Shown: positions 31,037 through 43,113, counted from the stretch's first letter. The stretch is 64,000 bases of DNA from Saccharina japonica (GCA_008828725.1 MEHQ01002696.1:143168-207167); one strand, 5' to 3'. The notes: a model not told the origin generated them from the sequence alone. A program made the numbers and translations.

Positions 31037-33104
31037 TGATCAGCAGAAAACGCGGTGGGAGCAACAGTTTTCTCTCAGACACGGTGTGGCATTGGAGATC
31101 AAGGAAAGTGGTGTAAGTACGGCCTGGTTCAAGCGTATCGCCCCAAGTCGTGCCCACCACGAATGCCACACGCGAAAGCTGATCGAGTGTCAAATTTGTT
31201 GATACAATACTGATCTCGATGAACACTGGAAGATGCTGACACAGGCAGACTTGTTGTTATGGACTCGCGCGAAGCATTGACCCGACCAACCACAGGCCTT
31301 CGAAAAGGTTAATTGCGTGTAAATAAACTGTTTTGATTTTATCGATTGTTTTCGGAACGAACCGGTTCCAGATACTCGAAGGCACATCTATGCCACGCTT
31401 CGCAAAACGCAATTCATAACTGACCGCGTAAGGTCGCTATCAAGTTGAACATACCGCGGAAAAACGTTCCTACACTGAAACAAAGATATACGACGAGGTA
31501 ACTCCGCAGATTATACAGTTTTTCCTCGCTGAACACAGCACGATTCCGGAGAGACCAATTTGGCTGCGCAGTTATCACGGAAATTACCCCAAAATAAGTA
31601 CCAAGTGATACTACTGTAATGCGAATATGAAATCACAGTATACCTGGTACAACAGTTTAACATACTCATACATTTGTACCAATATATCTGGTACGAAATA
31701 TTTGTTTCAAAATATTATGTTTACCGTACTGTTTTACCAAAAGCGTTTTACATATATACATGGCAGTTCATCATGATCTTTCTAACCTAGGTAATACAGA
31801 CCAGTGCGTTAGAACGTGCGTATGTGTGCAAGTCATGCATATCGTACAGACCACCCACTGGAAAAGTGTACAAGACAGGTACTCGTAGATTCACATAGAT
31901 AGATAGATCCACTCAGACTGTACCAGAATATCAAACTACAATGTGTTACGCAAACCCGGGCAAACGCATGGTAACTATGTTGACAGACCACATGGTGTAG
32001 GTCTCTACTACTGCGGTAACACGTACAGGTCATTCAGTTCCTGTATACGAGCCCCGTGGAAACTTGTACAGATGATTCAGATCAATGGAAAATCTATATG
32101 TGTGATCTGTGCATAGATCTGGTCTGTCCGACGTTTGCAACATTCCGCACATCGAACATATCACGGCCTATACAAACACATAATTACGAGCGAACGCGGG
32201 TGTTTCTAATTTCGACGGCGCTTTGTTTAGGGACCCCATTCAAAATCGCTGACGGGTGGATCTACCTACAACCGCAACTATCTCCGAAATATCCACAGAT
32301 TAATAACATCACGCATCTGCCACCAAACCGTTTTTTCACGCATTAGCAGTTGATCGCTACCGCATCGTCGCGGACAGATAGCATATCTGGTTCATAAACA
32401 CAGGAGCGGGGCGGTACACATTGCTTTTGACGTCGGGACTGCACGGTAAGTATGTTATACCGCGACGGGACGGGACGGTCGATACAATATTTCACGACGG
32501 AGCGGGATGATATGTTCAGTTTTTGACGACGGGACGGAACGGAACTGTACGTGTCAACCGATGAGGATCTTGTCAACGAGACTGCACGACGGCACGTTTT
32601 ACAGACGTTTTTACGGTCCCGTCCCGTCTCATCCCGCTACTACCGTCAATACCGTCCCGTCAAGACACCGTGAATGGCCCTGTGTATTTCTACGTTATAT
32701 TTTTCATTTTGAACCACCCAGAAACAAAACTACAGCAGTCAAATAAGCTCACTCACGTGTGGTTTGCCTGGCCTCCTGATGCACCAGGCGCTCGTGTGGC
32801 GAGTGTCGACCCGAAGAGACAGACACCGTGAATGGCCCTGTGTATTTCTACGTTATATTTTTCATTTTGAACCACCCAGAAACAAAACTACAGCAGTCAA
32901 ATAAGCTCACTCACGTGTGGTTTGCCTGGCCTCCTGATGCACCAGGCGCTCGTGTGGCGAGTGTCGACCCGAAGAGAAGCACTGCGGCAGACGCCGAATT
33001 GAAGATCTTTGTCAACCTCATCACTTTTTCGTTCCTGATTAAATGCAAAAAGTACGGTACGTACGATACATATGATACACACGAATGCACCAGACAGCAG
33101 CAGC
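31037..33104. other. Upstream region of array gene, copy 1
   Basis: No gene is supported. The 5' flank of the array gene is very similar between copies up to about 31,290 and then diverges. Farther on are AT-rich sequence, a GATC-rich segment (31,780-32,110), GGGAC/GTCCC pentamer tracts (about 32,440-32,665) and a 158-bp tandem duplication. Open frames here change mainly at non-synonymous positions between copies, which argues against coding. Confidence 0.55.
32664..32976 (+). repeat. 158-bp tandem duplication, copy 1 only
   Basis: The segment from GACACCGTGAATGGCCCTGT to GTCGACCCGAAGAGA occurs twice in succession (starts 32,664 and 32,822), and I find no differences. Copy 2 has a single version near 51,175-51,325. 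It is therefore a recent event after the array duplicated, or an assembly duplication. Confidence 0.8.
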
Positions 33105-33480
33105 GGTTAAAGCCTTAGTCCGTTGAAATTCGTCGTACTGGTAAAAGGCTAACCAATTACATACCCAATTTAAGCCGTTTAACACTCTTCCCCCCTGGAA
33201 CGGACCGGACATACGGCTCGACACGTGTGACCAACACGCGGTTCCTATTTATTTATATATGGGGATCCATAAGTGTTTTCAGATTCTTGACATGAGGAAA
33301 CTCGGTTTTCTTTAAGAATCGTTTTCATGGTGATCGTGAAATTCGAACTCACGACCACTACAACCCGTGTCCTGCCGTCGATGCCACTTGTTAAATCATT
33401 ATCATCGGCCCGTTGGGCTACTGGTAAATGGTTTACGAACTACCTACCTAATCTAAGCGTTATATCAAGCATGTCCAAAG
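33105..33480. repeat. Left ~400-bp inverted repeat of the 6.9-kb segment, copy 1
   Basis: This arm is the imperfect reverse complement of 39,590-40,035. Matching blocks are AGTGTTTTCAGATTCTTGAC versus its counterpart near 39,790, TTCGAACTCACGACCACTAC near 39,700, and TGGTAAAAGGCTAACC near 39,950. Copy 2 has the same arm at 51,455-51,825. Confidence 0.7.
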
Positions 33481-33507
33481 CGATCAACTACATTTCTTGG
33501 ATTATCA

Positions 33508-35240
33508 TGGGACGCCGCATGGATCACCACACGGGATTTTGATCCCATGGGTCAAGACCCATGGGCAACCTATGGGATGACCTACGGGATGACCCGTGAG
33601 CGGCCTCATGGGACATACCATGGGCAAAATATGATCATACGGCTCGTCCCATGGGTCGTCCTATGGCCAATACACCCATGCCATGGATATTCCCACGGGA
33701 AGACCTGTGATGCGCCCTCGGTAAACCATGGGATGACCCATGAGATGACTTATGCGATAACTCATGGGTTAACACATTGGTCCCAAGGAATTTATCACGA
33801 AACGGCCCATGGGATTCTATGGGGCGACCTATGGGACGTTCCATGGGAAAACCCATGGGACGACCCATCGATCATTCTCATGGCATGCCCCATGGGATTA
33901 TTGAGACTTCTCATGGGACGGCCCGTGGGAACCACAATCCCATGGGCAACCCACAAACCCAGGGCAAGTCTCATTGGATATATAATCCCATGCGACGTCC
34001 CGCGGGATGACCCATGGGACGTCCCGGGATAATCGAATTGTTTTTTATTACGATGAACTACATTTCTTGGATGATCATGGGACGTCTCGTGGGTCAACCC
34101 ACCGGACGTTTCATGTGATTTTAATCCCATTGGACTACCCATGGTACAACCTATGGGATGACCCATGGGATGACCGGTGGGTGGTTCCATGGGACGTCCC
34201 ATGGGTAGTCCCATGGTTAGTCCCATAAATCTTGCTACGGGGCTTCCCATCGGTTATCCCATGGTTCCTATGGATATACCCATGGGATGACCCGTGGACG
34301 GTCTCATGGGAAGTCCCACAGATTGTCCCATGGATCATTCCATGCGATGCATGTTAATAGGTATGGAACGTCATACGGGAATTCCCATTGGACATGCCAT
34401 AGGTCGCCCTATGAGTCCCATGAGATGACCAATGTTACGTCCTAATAGAGGGTCCCATCGGACGTCTCATGGGATGCCTGATAGGATGAAATGACAACCA
34501 AGGCTTGTCCCATGGGATCTGCGCTGGAATGAGTTGCATCCTATGGGGCCACCCGCGTGTCATGTAAAGGACCGCACGGGACGGCGCATCGTGCATATCA
34601 TCCAACGGGACTTACTGTGAGTAAAATATCATCCTACGGGTCGCCCCATAGTCGTCCTATGGGTAATGCAACCCATTCCATGGATATTTCCATGGGACGA
34701 TCCACAGGAAGACCTGTGGTGCGCCCTCGGCAAATCATGGGATGGCCCATGGTCGTCGCATGGGACGGCCTGTGGTGTGCCCTCGGCAAACCATCGAACG
34801 ACCCATGCGATAACTCATGGGTTAACCAATTGGTCCCAAATTATGTCCCACGAGATGTCTCATGGGACATCCTCTGGGACGACCTATGGGACGTCCCATG
34901 GCAAGACCCATGGCAAGACCCATGGGACGCCCCATGGGACGCGCCATCGATCAATCCCGTGGCATGTCCCATGGGATTATTAAGATTCCTCATGGGACGG
35001 CCCTTGGGAACCACAATCCCATGCGAGATCCACAAACCCATAGCAAGCCTCCTGGGATTTATAATCCCATGGGACGTCCCATGGGATTGTGGTCCCCATG
35101 GGACGTTCTATGGTATAATCGTGCCAATGGGACGTCCCACGGGATGTGGATCATTTTACAGGTCGTGCCATGGGCTGTCCCATGGGGACACGAGCCCCCA
35201 TGGGACGTCCCGCGGGATGACCCATGGGACGTGCCATGAT
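33508..35240. repeat. 12-bp CCATGGGACGNN palindromic array, copy 1
   Basis: About 1.7 kb are built from degenerate 12-bp units of the form CCATGGGACGNN, so CCCATGGG and GGGACGTCCC palindromes recur every one or two turns. Because the period is divisible by three, both strands show Met-Gly-Arg-Pro or His-Gly-Thr repeats as long open frames, which I do not take as genes. A sub-block restarts at about 34,052 with the same lead-in (AACTACATTTCTTGGAT) as at 33,486. The counterpart is at 51,850-53,597. Confidence 0.85.
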
Positions 35241-37340
35241 AATTCGAAAAATGTGTACGATTATCAGGAGCAAGAGCGCGAGTTGGCAGTATTGATATTC
35301 GACGAAAATCGACGAGCAGTGGGAATACTGAATGGTGAATGCTGACACCTCTCTGCGCAACAAACACGAAGGCAGGCATCACACCGAGGGGCACAAGGAA
35401 CGATACCTACTACCCGTTATGCACTGCTGTACAGCAGTATAGCTTGTCCAGGACGCCGCTGAGGGTAGTCCACTATCATACGTATGTTTACTACTATTAA
35501 TACTGCCTGTAACACCTCTTACGACACGAGTTGAGCTGGAAAGGTAAAGGTGATATACCTGTGGTACGAAACAGTCGAAACAACAAAACTGCCCATAGGT
35601 CCGGAATTATAAGGATTGGTTGGATTAGGTTATGATTATCAAACGCGTGTTATATATCCGGACAGAGTAGTAAAGTAGCATCAAACGAGACGTTGCCGGG
35701 CGAAATCACGTACACACCGAAATCTATATTTTGAATATGTTTTTTCGTTCCTGCGCTCGGACAGCTTGCGAGATCATTTATCGGCCGAACTACTGTACTG
35801 TACAGCACTGATCTGAACACCTTACCGGCACCGAGAAAGCGGCAGCATCGGACATAGGATAGAGGTGGACACAACACGGAGAGTCTGGAGAGGAGAGGCG
35901 ACACCATGACGAGAGGACCACCACATATCACACACAGACCAACAACCAGTTACGGTAGATAAATACAGGGTTATCTACAATCGTTGCGTGGCACCAGCAG
36001 TACCAGCAGTAGTAGCACTGCTGCTGCTGTAGATACCTGGTACTGCTATAATACCTGGTATACCGTACCTGAAGCGATCCCGTCATAAATACGGTGGGTG
36101 TGTGTACGGGCAAGGAAGGGGCTGGGTCGTTCGACGCCTCTGTTCATAGGAAGCGTTCGCGCGACCATGTCACACTACTCTCTATTGCTGTAGGTGCGAC
36201 TACTACTACTGCTGTACTGGTATGTCCTTGGTGCTGCTTCGATCGTACTACTGCGATTTATTCTCTCTGCCTTGAGCCGACCGAAGAGAGAGAGGTGGTG
36301 TTTAGAGCTTGTATCAAACCGGTACTACAAAAGTACTGCTGCACATCTTATCTCTCTGTACTCTTGGATAAAGGATCAGCACAGGCTCTAGATGCGGGGT
36401 TGGATGTCTATGGTGTGGGTAGAAAGGACGGGACGCACGCACACAAACCCATAAAGGAGATGCAACACACACCGCATCAATAGCCGCAGGTATTGTATCC
36501 TCAGCAACTTACTCAGCCCAAATTACAGCTTCACGCGTCTATGGTACCTGGTGCCCCGACACTACTGTACGCCACAGTTTCGACTGAAGATTGGAAAACA
36601 CGCTGCGAGAGGGCCCAACCGCGTACGAACAGAAGCAAGCTACCCACCCCGGAGCTACCAGGACGAGGGATATCCCCCTCGAGGCTTCAATAGTTATTGC
36701 TGTTCTCACCTGTTTGAAGCCTGTAGAAACTCGGTCCGTGTCGCCCAAGAAGCGTGGAACGCAGGCTGGTGTCGAGATCTTGAGGACGCTCGCACAGTCA
36801 AAGGGCCAGAGATCCAACGGAGTCACTTGTTGACAAACAGAAGAGCTCTGTCGTGGATGTATGTTGAGCTTGTTGAACTTTCTCGTGGACGAACGAATAG
36901 AAGAACTGAAGCTTGTTGTGTTTTGTTGTGAGCGAGGGTCCTTGTGAGGTTGTGAGCGCCTGTGCGATGCCTCGCAGTTTGTTTTTTCCGGGCCATCGCT
37001 GCCGGGACTGTGCGCTCGCTAGATAATAATAACCTGCCGAGACTCTTCCTGCTTTCAGGACCTGCCGAGGCTCTTCCTGCTTCGAGGATCTGCCGCTATA
37101 AAGCGTCCTGCCGAGTGCTTCACGGAATTTCGACTTTTTACCGAATGTCCGGCCGTGCAATAAAAATTCCAACAATCCTAATTTGATAGCGGTACGGCCA
37201 CGAATCCGCCTGTGGCGCTAGCTCTGCGTTGGCCATAGTAGTACCAGGTATGGAAGCTCCTGGTATGGTACATATCATAGTAGTAATGGTGTACTCGGAT
37301 TAATAGTGTGCTGTGATGTACCACGCTGACCGGAGAAGTA
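35241..37340. other. Inter-repeat segment, copy 1; possible exon fragments on minus
   Basis: No gene is established. Two minus-strand splice-like segments recur in copy 2. One is 36,707-36,828 (frame TPLDLWPFDCASVLKISTP ... STGFKQ) with a CAG|GTGAGA donor. The other is a 59-bp piece at about 35,830-35,888 with a CCG|GTAAGG donor. Copy 2 has a stop codon in the first. A CTATAAAG (37,096) and an AATAAA (37,159) on plus are also kept in both copies. The segment includes CCTGCCGAGGCTCTTCCTGC repeats at 37,035-37,080. Confidence 0.4.
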
Positions 37341-39060
37341 AGGACATCCGTGCGGGGCAGTATCGCCCCGGGGGACACCCGTTTTGATTAGAGGTGTACA
37401 TGTATGGAAGGGTATCTGATTCGGAGATGGGGCCCCGGGTACGGCGGGCCATCGACTCTGAGACCCGGCAAAAACGCAAGTCAGCCCATGGGGTTGGGGT
37501 TTCCCAACCGTGGGGGGCGGCATCGACCCGGGGGCATCTGTTTTCGTCCCCGGGTTGTTGGAATAGTAGATGTATGGAAGGAGTTCTGATGCGGGGATGG
37601 GACGTTATCACCCCCGGGTGTGGCTGGACCTCGTATGTATAGGTATGTCCGTAAACCAGCCCGAGGGGCTGATCTTTCCGTACCTTGCGAGGCGGTATCC
37701 ACCCGGGGTGTGTCCAATTTCGTCCACATGTCGTTGGAGTCGTAAACGTACGGAGGAATTTATGATCCGGGGAAGGGAGTATATCATCCCCGGGTGAAGC
37801 GGGACCCCGCTGTTTCTCCGAGGGGAAACTCTCGCCACGAGCCGACTCTATGAGAGCCAGCTACAGTAATCCTGACGACGACTTAGGATAGATCTTCCAG
37901 CGGTTTTCCGGGAAATTTCGACTCACTGATAGTATCAGGACTCTCACTGATAGTATCAGGAGGAATTTCGTGGTCCGCAGTCCGGAATGTTCTCGAACTT
38001 TTCTCGCCAGATGCAAAAGCGGCGCAGCCGCGTTTTCCACCCGTTTCTGGCCCGTTTCTGGCCCGTTTTGGGCCCGGGTCGGTGTCAGGGTTAGGGTTAG
38101 GGTTAGGGTTAGGGTTAGGGCTAGGGGTTGGGTTGGGTCTACGCCCGTGCCTCGATTCCAAGCGCCAGAATCGTAATAATCATCCCAACCCCTGGAAGAT
38201 CTATCCTAAGTCGTTGTCACGGGGACTCGCCAGCTAAGCGTCCGCGGGGTCGGGGTCTCCACACCGTGCAGGGCGGTTTCGACCTGGGGGGTGTCCGTCC
38301 CTGGGTGGTTGGGTTTGTAGACGTATGTAAGGGTTTCTGACCAGTGAGTGGGATGTTATCATCCCCGGGCGCGGCGGGACTTCAGGGCAACCCTCGCCGC
38401 GCGCTGGCAGCTAAATCAGCAACCAGCCTGTGGGGTTGGCATTTCCACACCCTGCGGGGCGATACCGACCCAGGTCATGTCTGCTTTTGTCGCCGGTTTG
38501 CTGGAGTTGTGGGTTTATGTAAATATTTACGATCCTGGCATGGCGTCTTATCGTCCCCGGGTGCGGCTGGATTTCACCAAAGCTAGGCAACCGCAACCCA
38601 GCCAATGGGGTTGGGGTTTTCACGTCTTGAGGGGAGGTATCGACCGCGGGGATATCTGTTTTCGTCTGTGGGTTGCTGTAGTTGATCCGCACTTGGGGCG
38701 TTATCGTCCCCGGGTGCGGCGGGACCTCGCCGTTGCTCCGAGAGGCAACTCTCGCCGCGCGCTGGCTTCATGAGCCCAAGCCAACTCGGCAATCAGCCAG
38801 AGTAGGGTTGGGATTTCCATACCTTGGAGGGCAGTATCGGCTCGGGGATTGTCTGTCTTCTTCCCCGCGTTGTTGGAGGTGTAGGTGATACAAGGATTCC
38901 TGATTGAGGGATCGGGCGTTATTATCCCCGGGTTCGACGGAACCTAGCCGTAACCCTAACTCTAATCCTAACCCCCAGCCAAAGTAAGAACCAGCCAGTC
39001 GGTGGGCCAGGGTTTCCAAACCTTGAGGGGGCGGTTCCGACGTGGTTGCGTAGTTAAAAT
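37340..39060. repeat. GC-rich ~190-bp degenerate tandem repeat, copy 1
   Basis: Units are recognised by TATCATCCCCGGGTGCGGCG, CAACTCTCGCCGCGCGCTGG, GGGGTTGGGGTTTCC and a GGTTGTTGG–TGTATGGAAGG block. They recur at about 37,570, 37,750, 38,330, 38,520, 38,690 and 38,890, with the gap before 38,330 explained by the TIR element at 37,878-38,214. The counterpart is at 55,670-57,150. Confidence 0.75.
37878..38214. mobile_element. TIR element with telomere-like repeats, copy 1 only
   Basis: ACGACTTAGGATAGATCTTC plus CAG (23 bp, 37,878-37,900) is perfectly inverted at 38,192-38,214. The interior has a duplicated CTCACTGATAGTATCAGGA, a TTTCTGGCCCG repeat and about five TTAGGG units (38,093-38,122). 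A diverged inverse copy of the middle lies at 17,595-17,730. It is absent from array copy 2. Confidence 0.75.
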
Positions 39061-39259
39061 CTGGGATGGGGGAGCTAAGTATCACTACTACTGTGCTGTC
39101 CGAAAATGTAAGGTCTTTCCGAGTATTCGAATGTTTATACCCCAAAACACGGTCCTCGCTTGTTTTGGCGGATTGGTACGACGTAACGGAAAACGAGTTG
39201 GAGTTGGGTCGGTATATTATCTGGGATATTATCGTGGCGAGCAATGTTTCGTATTGGAG

Positions 39260-39450
39260 ATGTATGTTACCTGGATTATTTTACCTGTTACCTGGGTAAT
39301 TATTTGTTCCCTGGGTTTTTCTCTGTTACATAGGTCACCTGGAATATTTTCACGGGAGCGTGTTATTATCTCTTACCTGGGTCAATATCTGGTACCTAGG
39401 TTAACATATGTTACCTGGGTAATTATCTGTTACCTGTGATATTATCATGG
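39260..39450 (+). repeat. TTACCTGGGT-type short repeat cluster, copy 1
   Basis: Several TTACCTGG and GTTACCTGGGTAAT motifs are spaced irregularly over about 190 bp. The corresponding copy 2 cluster is at 57,310-57,540 and includes an (AT)n tract at 57,407-57,426. Confidence 0.65.
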
Positions 39451-39589
39451 GAGCATTACCACCGCACCCTTGCCGGGGCCTCGAGTACAGCATACCCCTA
39501 TGACCGGTAATATAAGCAACATTTGAATGATTATGCCAGTATTTAAAGGCTTTACTTTTCGCGGCCAGAATTGTGCGGCAGTAGTGTAT

Positions 39590-40035
39590 CGTTTTAAGAT
39601 TTAGATTGTGTAGGTGTTGTTGTAGGCTAATCTTTTAGGAGTAGTAGCCCAACATAATAATGCCTTGATGAGTGGCATCGCTGGTTGCACATGGGTTTCA
39701 GTGGTCGTGAGTTCGAATCTCTCACGACCATCAAGAGGACGCTTTAAAAAAAAAGGTATACTTTCCTTATGCCAGGACCTGATAAACACTCTTCTTGCTC
39801 AGGTCCCCAGAGAGACTGCCAAGAACTTCGTTCGGACTAGGCACGTGTACGGCCCCATGCCAAGACCAAAGACCCCGCTGTTCAGACGCTGTTCAGACGC
39901 TGTTCAGAAGGGGGTTGGAAGGGTTGGAGTGGGTAGGAAATCGGTTAACTTTTCACCAGTAGCCCAATGGACTAATGCCTTAACGATATTCCGCCTTTCC
40001 CCGGGGTGCGACTGCTTGTGTGCCGAAACATAACG
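39590..40035. repeat. Right inverted repeat with tRNA-like boxes, copy 1
   Basis: This is the partner of 33,105-33,480. It contains TAGCCCAACATA (39,645) and TAGCCCAATGGA (39,960), close to the Pol III A-box consensus. AGTTCGAATCT (39,710) is close to a B-box and is the loop side of a 9-bp hairpin GGTCGTGAG/CTCACGACC (39,703-39,729). A full tRNA cloverleaf cannot be folded by eye, so I do not call a tRNA gene. Confidence 0.6.
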
Positions 40036-40535
40036 TCCGTTTGTATACTCGTTTTGGAATTCAGTACCAACGGCTCTTCTCTTTCGGACATAGTAGTATT
40101 GCGATGCCAAATAAAACTTGCACATATTCTACTTACATACTACGCCGAATTAGGTTTGATTACGTAAATGAAAAGCAACCATCCGATATAATACGGAGGG
40201 ATTATTCCAATGCACTAGGCACTGTTTTGTGCGCACGGCACATGATAAACACAGTGCACCGGATGTATGTATAGCAGTGCTGCAGGACCCTATCTATATA
40301 CATACGTCGACCGATTCTACAACACTGAAAACCAGGCCACTCAATATGTTTGCGGGCACCCTCTCCTATCGTGTGACTCGCGGCTGGAAACTCATGTAGT
40401 ATTGAATAGGTAAATACAAGCTGACTCAAATACAGGCGGTGCATCTCAGGTTTTTGTGAACGTGGCAATTAGTCGATTGCTGCTGTGTATTCCAGAATCA
40501 AACATATACCCAGGTGCAATATATGTAGGTGTGAG

Positions 40536-43113
40536 TTAGTTGACTGCGCGGGAGACTCTCGAACTTGAAAAGCCATGTTGTCTCACACTCGATTTTTTGG
40601 CACCACTGCTAGATTTCTGCAATCTATCTACAGTAAGCGAGGTGTATATAAATAAATTTGGATAATAAATAATAACAATAACAATACTAACAATAATAAC
40701 AGCAATACATATCATTATTGTCCTTGCCATATCCGACAATGTGTAGAATGAGCTTCACCGTTGATCACTCAGAAGCACACTCAAACATAACAAAACCACG
40801 GGAACAAAATTAGTATTGTTATCATAATTATCCTTGCCATCCGACAATGTAAGTGTACCGTGAGTGTCAACGTTGACGACTCAGAAGCACACTCAGGAAC
40901 AAGAAAACCACGGAAACAAAAGGAGCCCTCTGGTCATTATTATTGTTGTTAAGTTATTTGCGCCGCAACGGAGCCCCCCCTCCCCTCGCGGAAGGCTCTT
41001 TGGCGGAGATAAATAAACAAAGTCCTCGCGGTGCATCACGCTCCACGCTCGACGGAAATAAGGCGTCACAAGGTTATACACTATATACGGAACAGAAACA
41101 CGACATACACACACGCATGGCTATCATATTTGCCGGACATACACCACACAGCACCCGTCACACTGCAAGACCCCCCCGAGACGCTCAAGAAAGCTGATCT
41201 AAAACCACGCGCCTCTACATGCACCATCACTGCTGTCCCGAAGCAATATCCACAATTCAAACATATTGCACCTACGTATATATATATAACACACGCGTTT
41301 TGCAGAGAATATACGCTATCGTATCCACAATATCCACACAGTTAAATGTTTACGTGGCACTCACGCAGTCCCACTTACAGGGGCAACCGTGCACCGGCAA
41401 CATGCTAAACATATAAAATGATGCGTCTATGGGCCGAAATATAAGGGCCGTTTGCGTATGAATATCAATACGTAACGATATTCAAATTTCCGTCCATACC
41501 AAACCAATCATCTACGATACACATGCCACTTGGCGTGGCGTGCACTACACTATGTATGGTGTACCCACCGCTCTGAAATTACGAAATTACGGACGAAACA
41601 TATAATATCGAAATAGGTTCGACGCCCCACGCATGTATAGCGCCGTCGACAATGCGGCGGTGTCGTAAAGCTGGGAACTGAACAATGTAGCCCATAGCCG
41701 GAGTATACGCCATCCGTGACCCTATACACTACACACGAGGCATCTTATACTAATGTCGCGTGATTTGACACGCCGGGGGGTGGGCCAAGGGAACCCGAGA
41801 ACTTATATATCCCTACGTATACGTTCGGGTAACAACAATGCCACCACAGTAGTACCGGCAACCCAGTATCAACATCTTATGTCTTTTAATCAGCGATTCT
41901 ACTTGTGGCAACACCGATGGCCGCGCTACGCACGAGGCACCCACCAGGTTCTGCTCTGACCCCTGGGGGGGGGGGTGTACTCATGTCGTGCACGGCCGTA
42001 GTCGTATGACCATAGACTCTCGCACTCCTACAATGCCGGGACGGAGCCCCCCCCGGGGGGGGGGCACAGGAGCCCGAGAACTTTCGCACAATATTTCGGT
42101 GGGGTAACATCAAAAGTCACTACACCGGTAACACAGTACCTGATTATCCGTCATCAGACCCTACTCGTAGTTGTACCGATCGCCAATCAATATACGAGGC
42201 AGCTTTAGTCCTTTGATCTGACCCTCCGGGGGGGGGAGGGGCGGGGGGGGCGCGAGAACTGTCATATCATAATAGTTTGGTGCAACAACATATTCCGCTA
42301 TACCGGTAGCACACTAACGAACTATACGCCATCAAGTGACCCTGCTCGTGGTCCCACCGATCGTTAGGCATCGCACGAGACATCTAGATACGTCTGGTTT
42401 GACCCTCGGGAGTGGGGGGGGGGAGGGGGTGGGTCTGGGTTTGACCGTTGGGGTAGGAGAAGGGGAGAGGGAGGGAGGGGGGGGGGGGATCGGACTCGAG
42501 AAGTTTCAACAACTGAATACGACGACCACTTCTTCTCTCCCACCATTTATCTTGCAACAGTGTGTTCACGGTCCGTACAGCACCGCCTGTTTCCTTAAAA
42601 CCCTCTTACATAGCTCTAAGCACTGAACTTCAAGTCTAGCGTCGTGAAAAGGAAACATTGCAAACGCTTCCTAGTGCACGTGCGGCATGCAAACATGCCA
42701 TCGAGTTCAACACGATCCATGGAACGCGGGGGCCGCGCTAAACAAATGCTACGATAACCTTCTACCGCCAGGACGCGACACAATAACGTAGGTACCTTTC
42801 GAGGCTTACATGGTGGAAACGTAACATACATGCGATGCACCATAATGCTATCTCACCATTGTCGCATGCGCCGCGCCGTACACAAGGCAGGCAGAGCCGC
42901 ATCCGGCATACAGGCTTCACATAGACGCAACACATACACACTGCAATGCATTACGTACGTATTGCACTGTGATTCCACTGCTGCTACAGTGGGCGACGCA
43001 ACGTACAACTATTAGTATTCGGGCGTGCGGTGCATGCATGGCGGAAACTCAACATATGCTCTAAAATTGCATCACCATCAGTACCGTTCGCCGGCCGACA
43101 GCAACTATACGAG
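40536..43113. other. Intergenic part of array copy 2 downstream of the gene
   Basis: No gene is seen. It is AT-rich at 40,590-40,830, followed by sequence collinear with 21,250-23,510 and 61,240-63,840 (for example GCCACTTGGCGTGGCGTGCA at 41,525). It has G-runs that differ in length between copies and an R1 insertion at 41,965. Confidence 0.6.
41965..42053 (-). repeat. R1 SINE inserted in array copy 2 only
   Basis: The R1 3' end, read on plus as GGGGGGGTGTACTCATGTCG ... GACCATAGAC ... CAATGCCGGGACGGAGC, lies between CTGCTCTGACCCC and CCCCGGGGG. Array copies 1 (22,760) and 3 (62,790) have the uninterrupted CTGCTCTGACCCCC(T/C)GGGGAGGGG. The insertion is 5'-truncated and falls in a C/G run. Confidence 0.8.

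Noticed and set aside
31040..31110. Possible plus-strand exon after GATCAG with a GTAAGT donor
   Set aside because: It is short, overlaps the 5' end of the minus-strand gene and has no partner exons; the acceptor tract is the complement of coding sequence.
32828..33118. Plus-strand frame of about 96 aa present in both array copies
   Set aside because: Differences between copies are mostly amino-acid changing, and the frame starts inside a local tandem duplication.
33547..35345. Several open frames of 60-260 aa with Met-Gly-Arg-Pro or His-Gly-Thr repeats on both strands
   Set aside because: They follow from the 12-bp CCATGGGACGNN array, which keeps frames open on both strands; the same holds for 51,892-53,691.
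39640..39730. tRNA gene
   Set aside because: A- and B-box-like motifs exist, but an acceptor stem pairing 5' and 3' ends is missing; the 3' hairpin pairs with itself.
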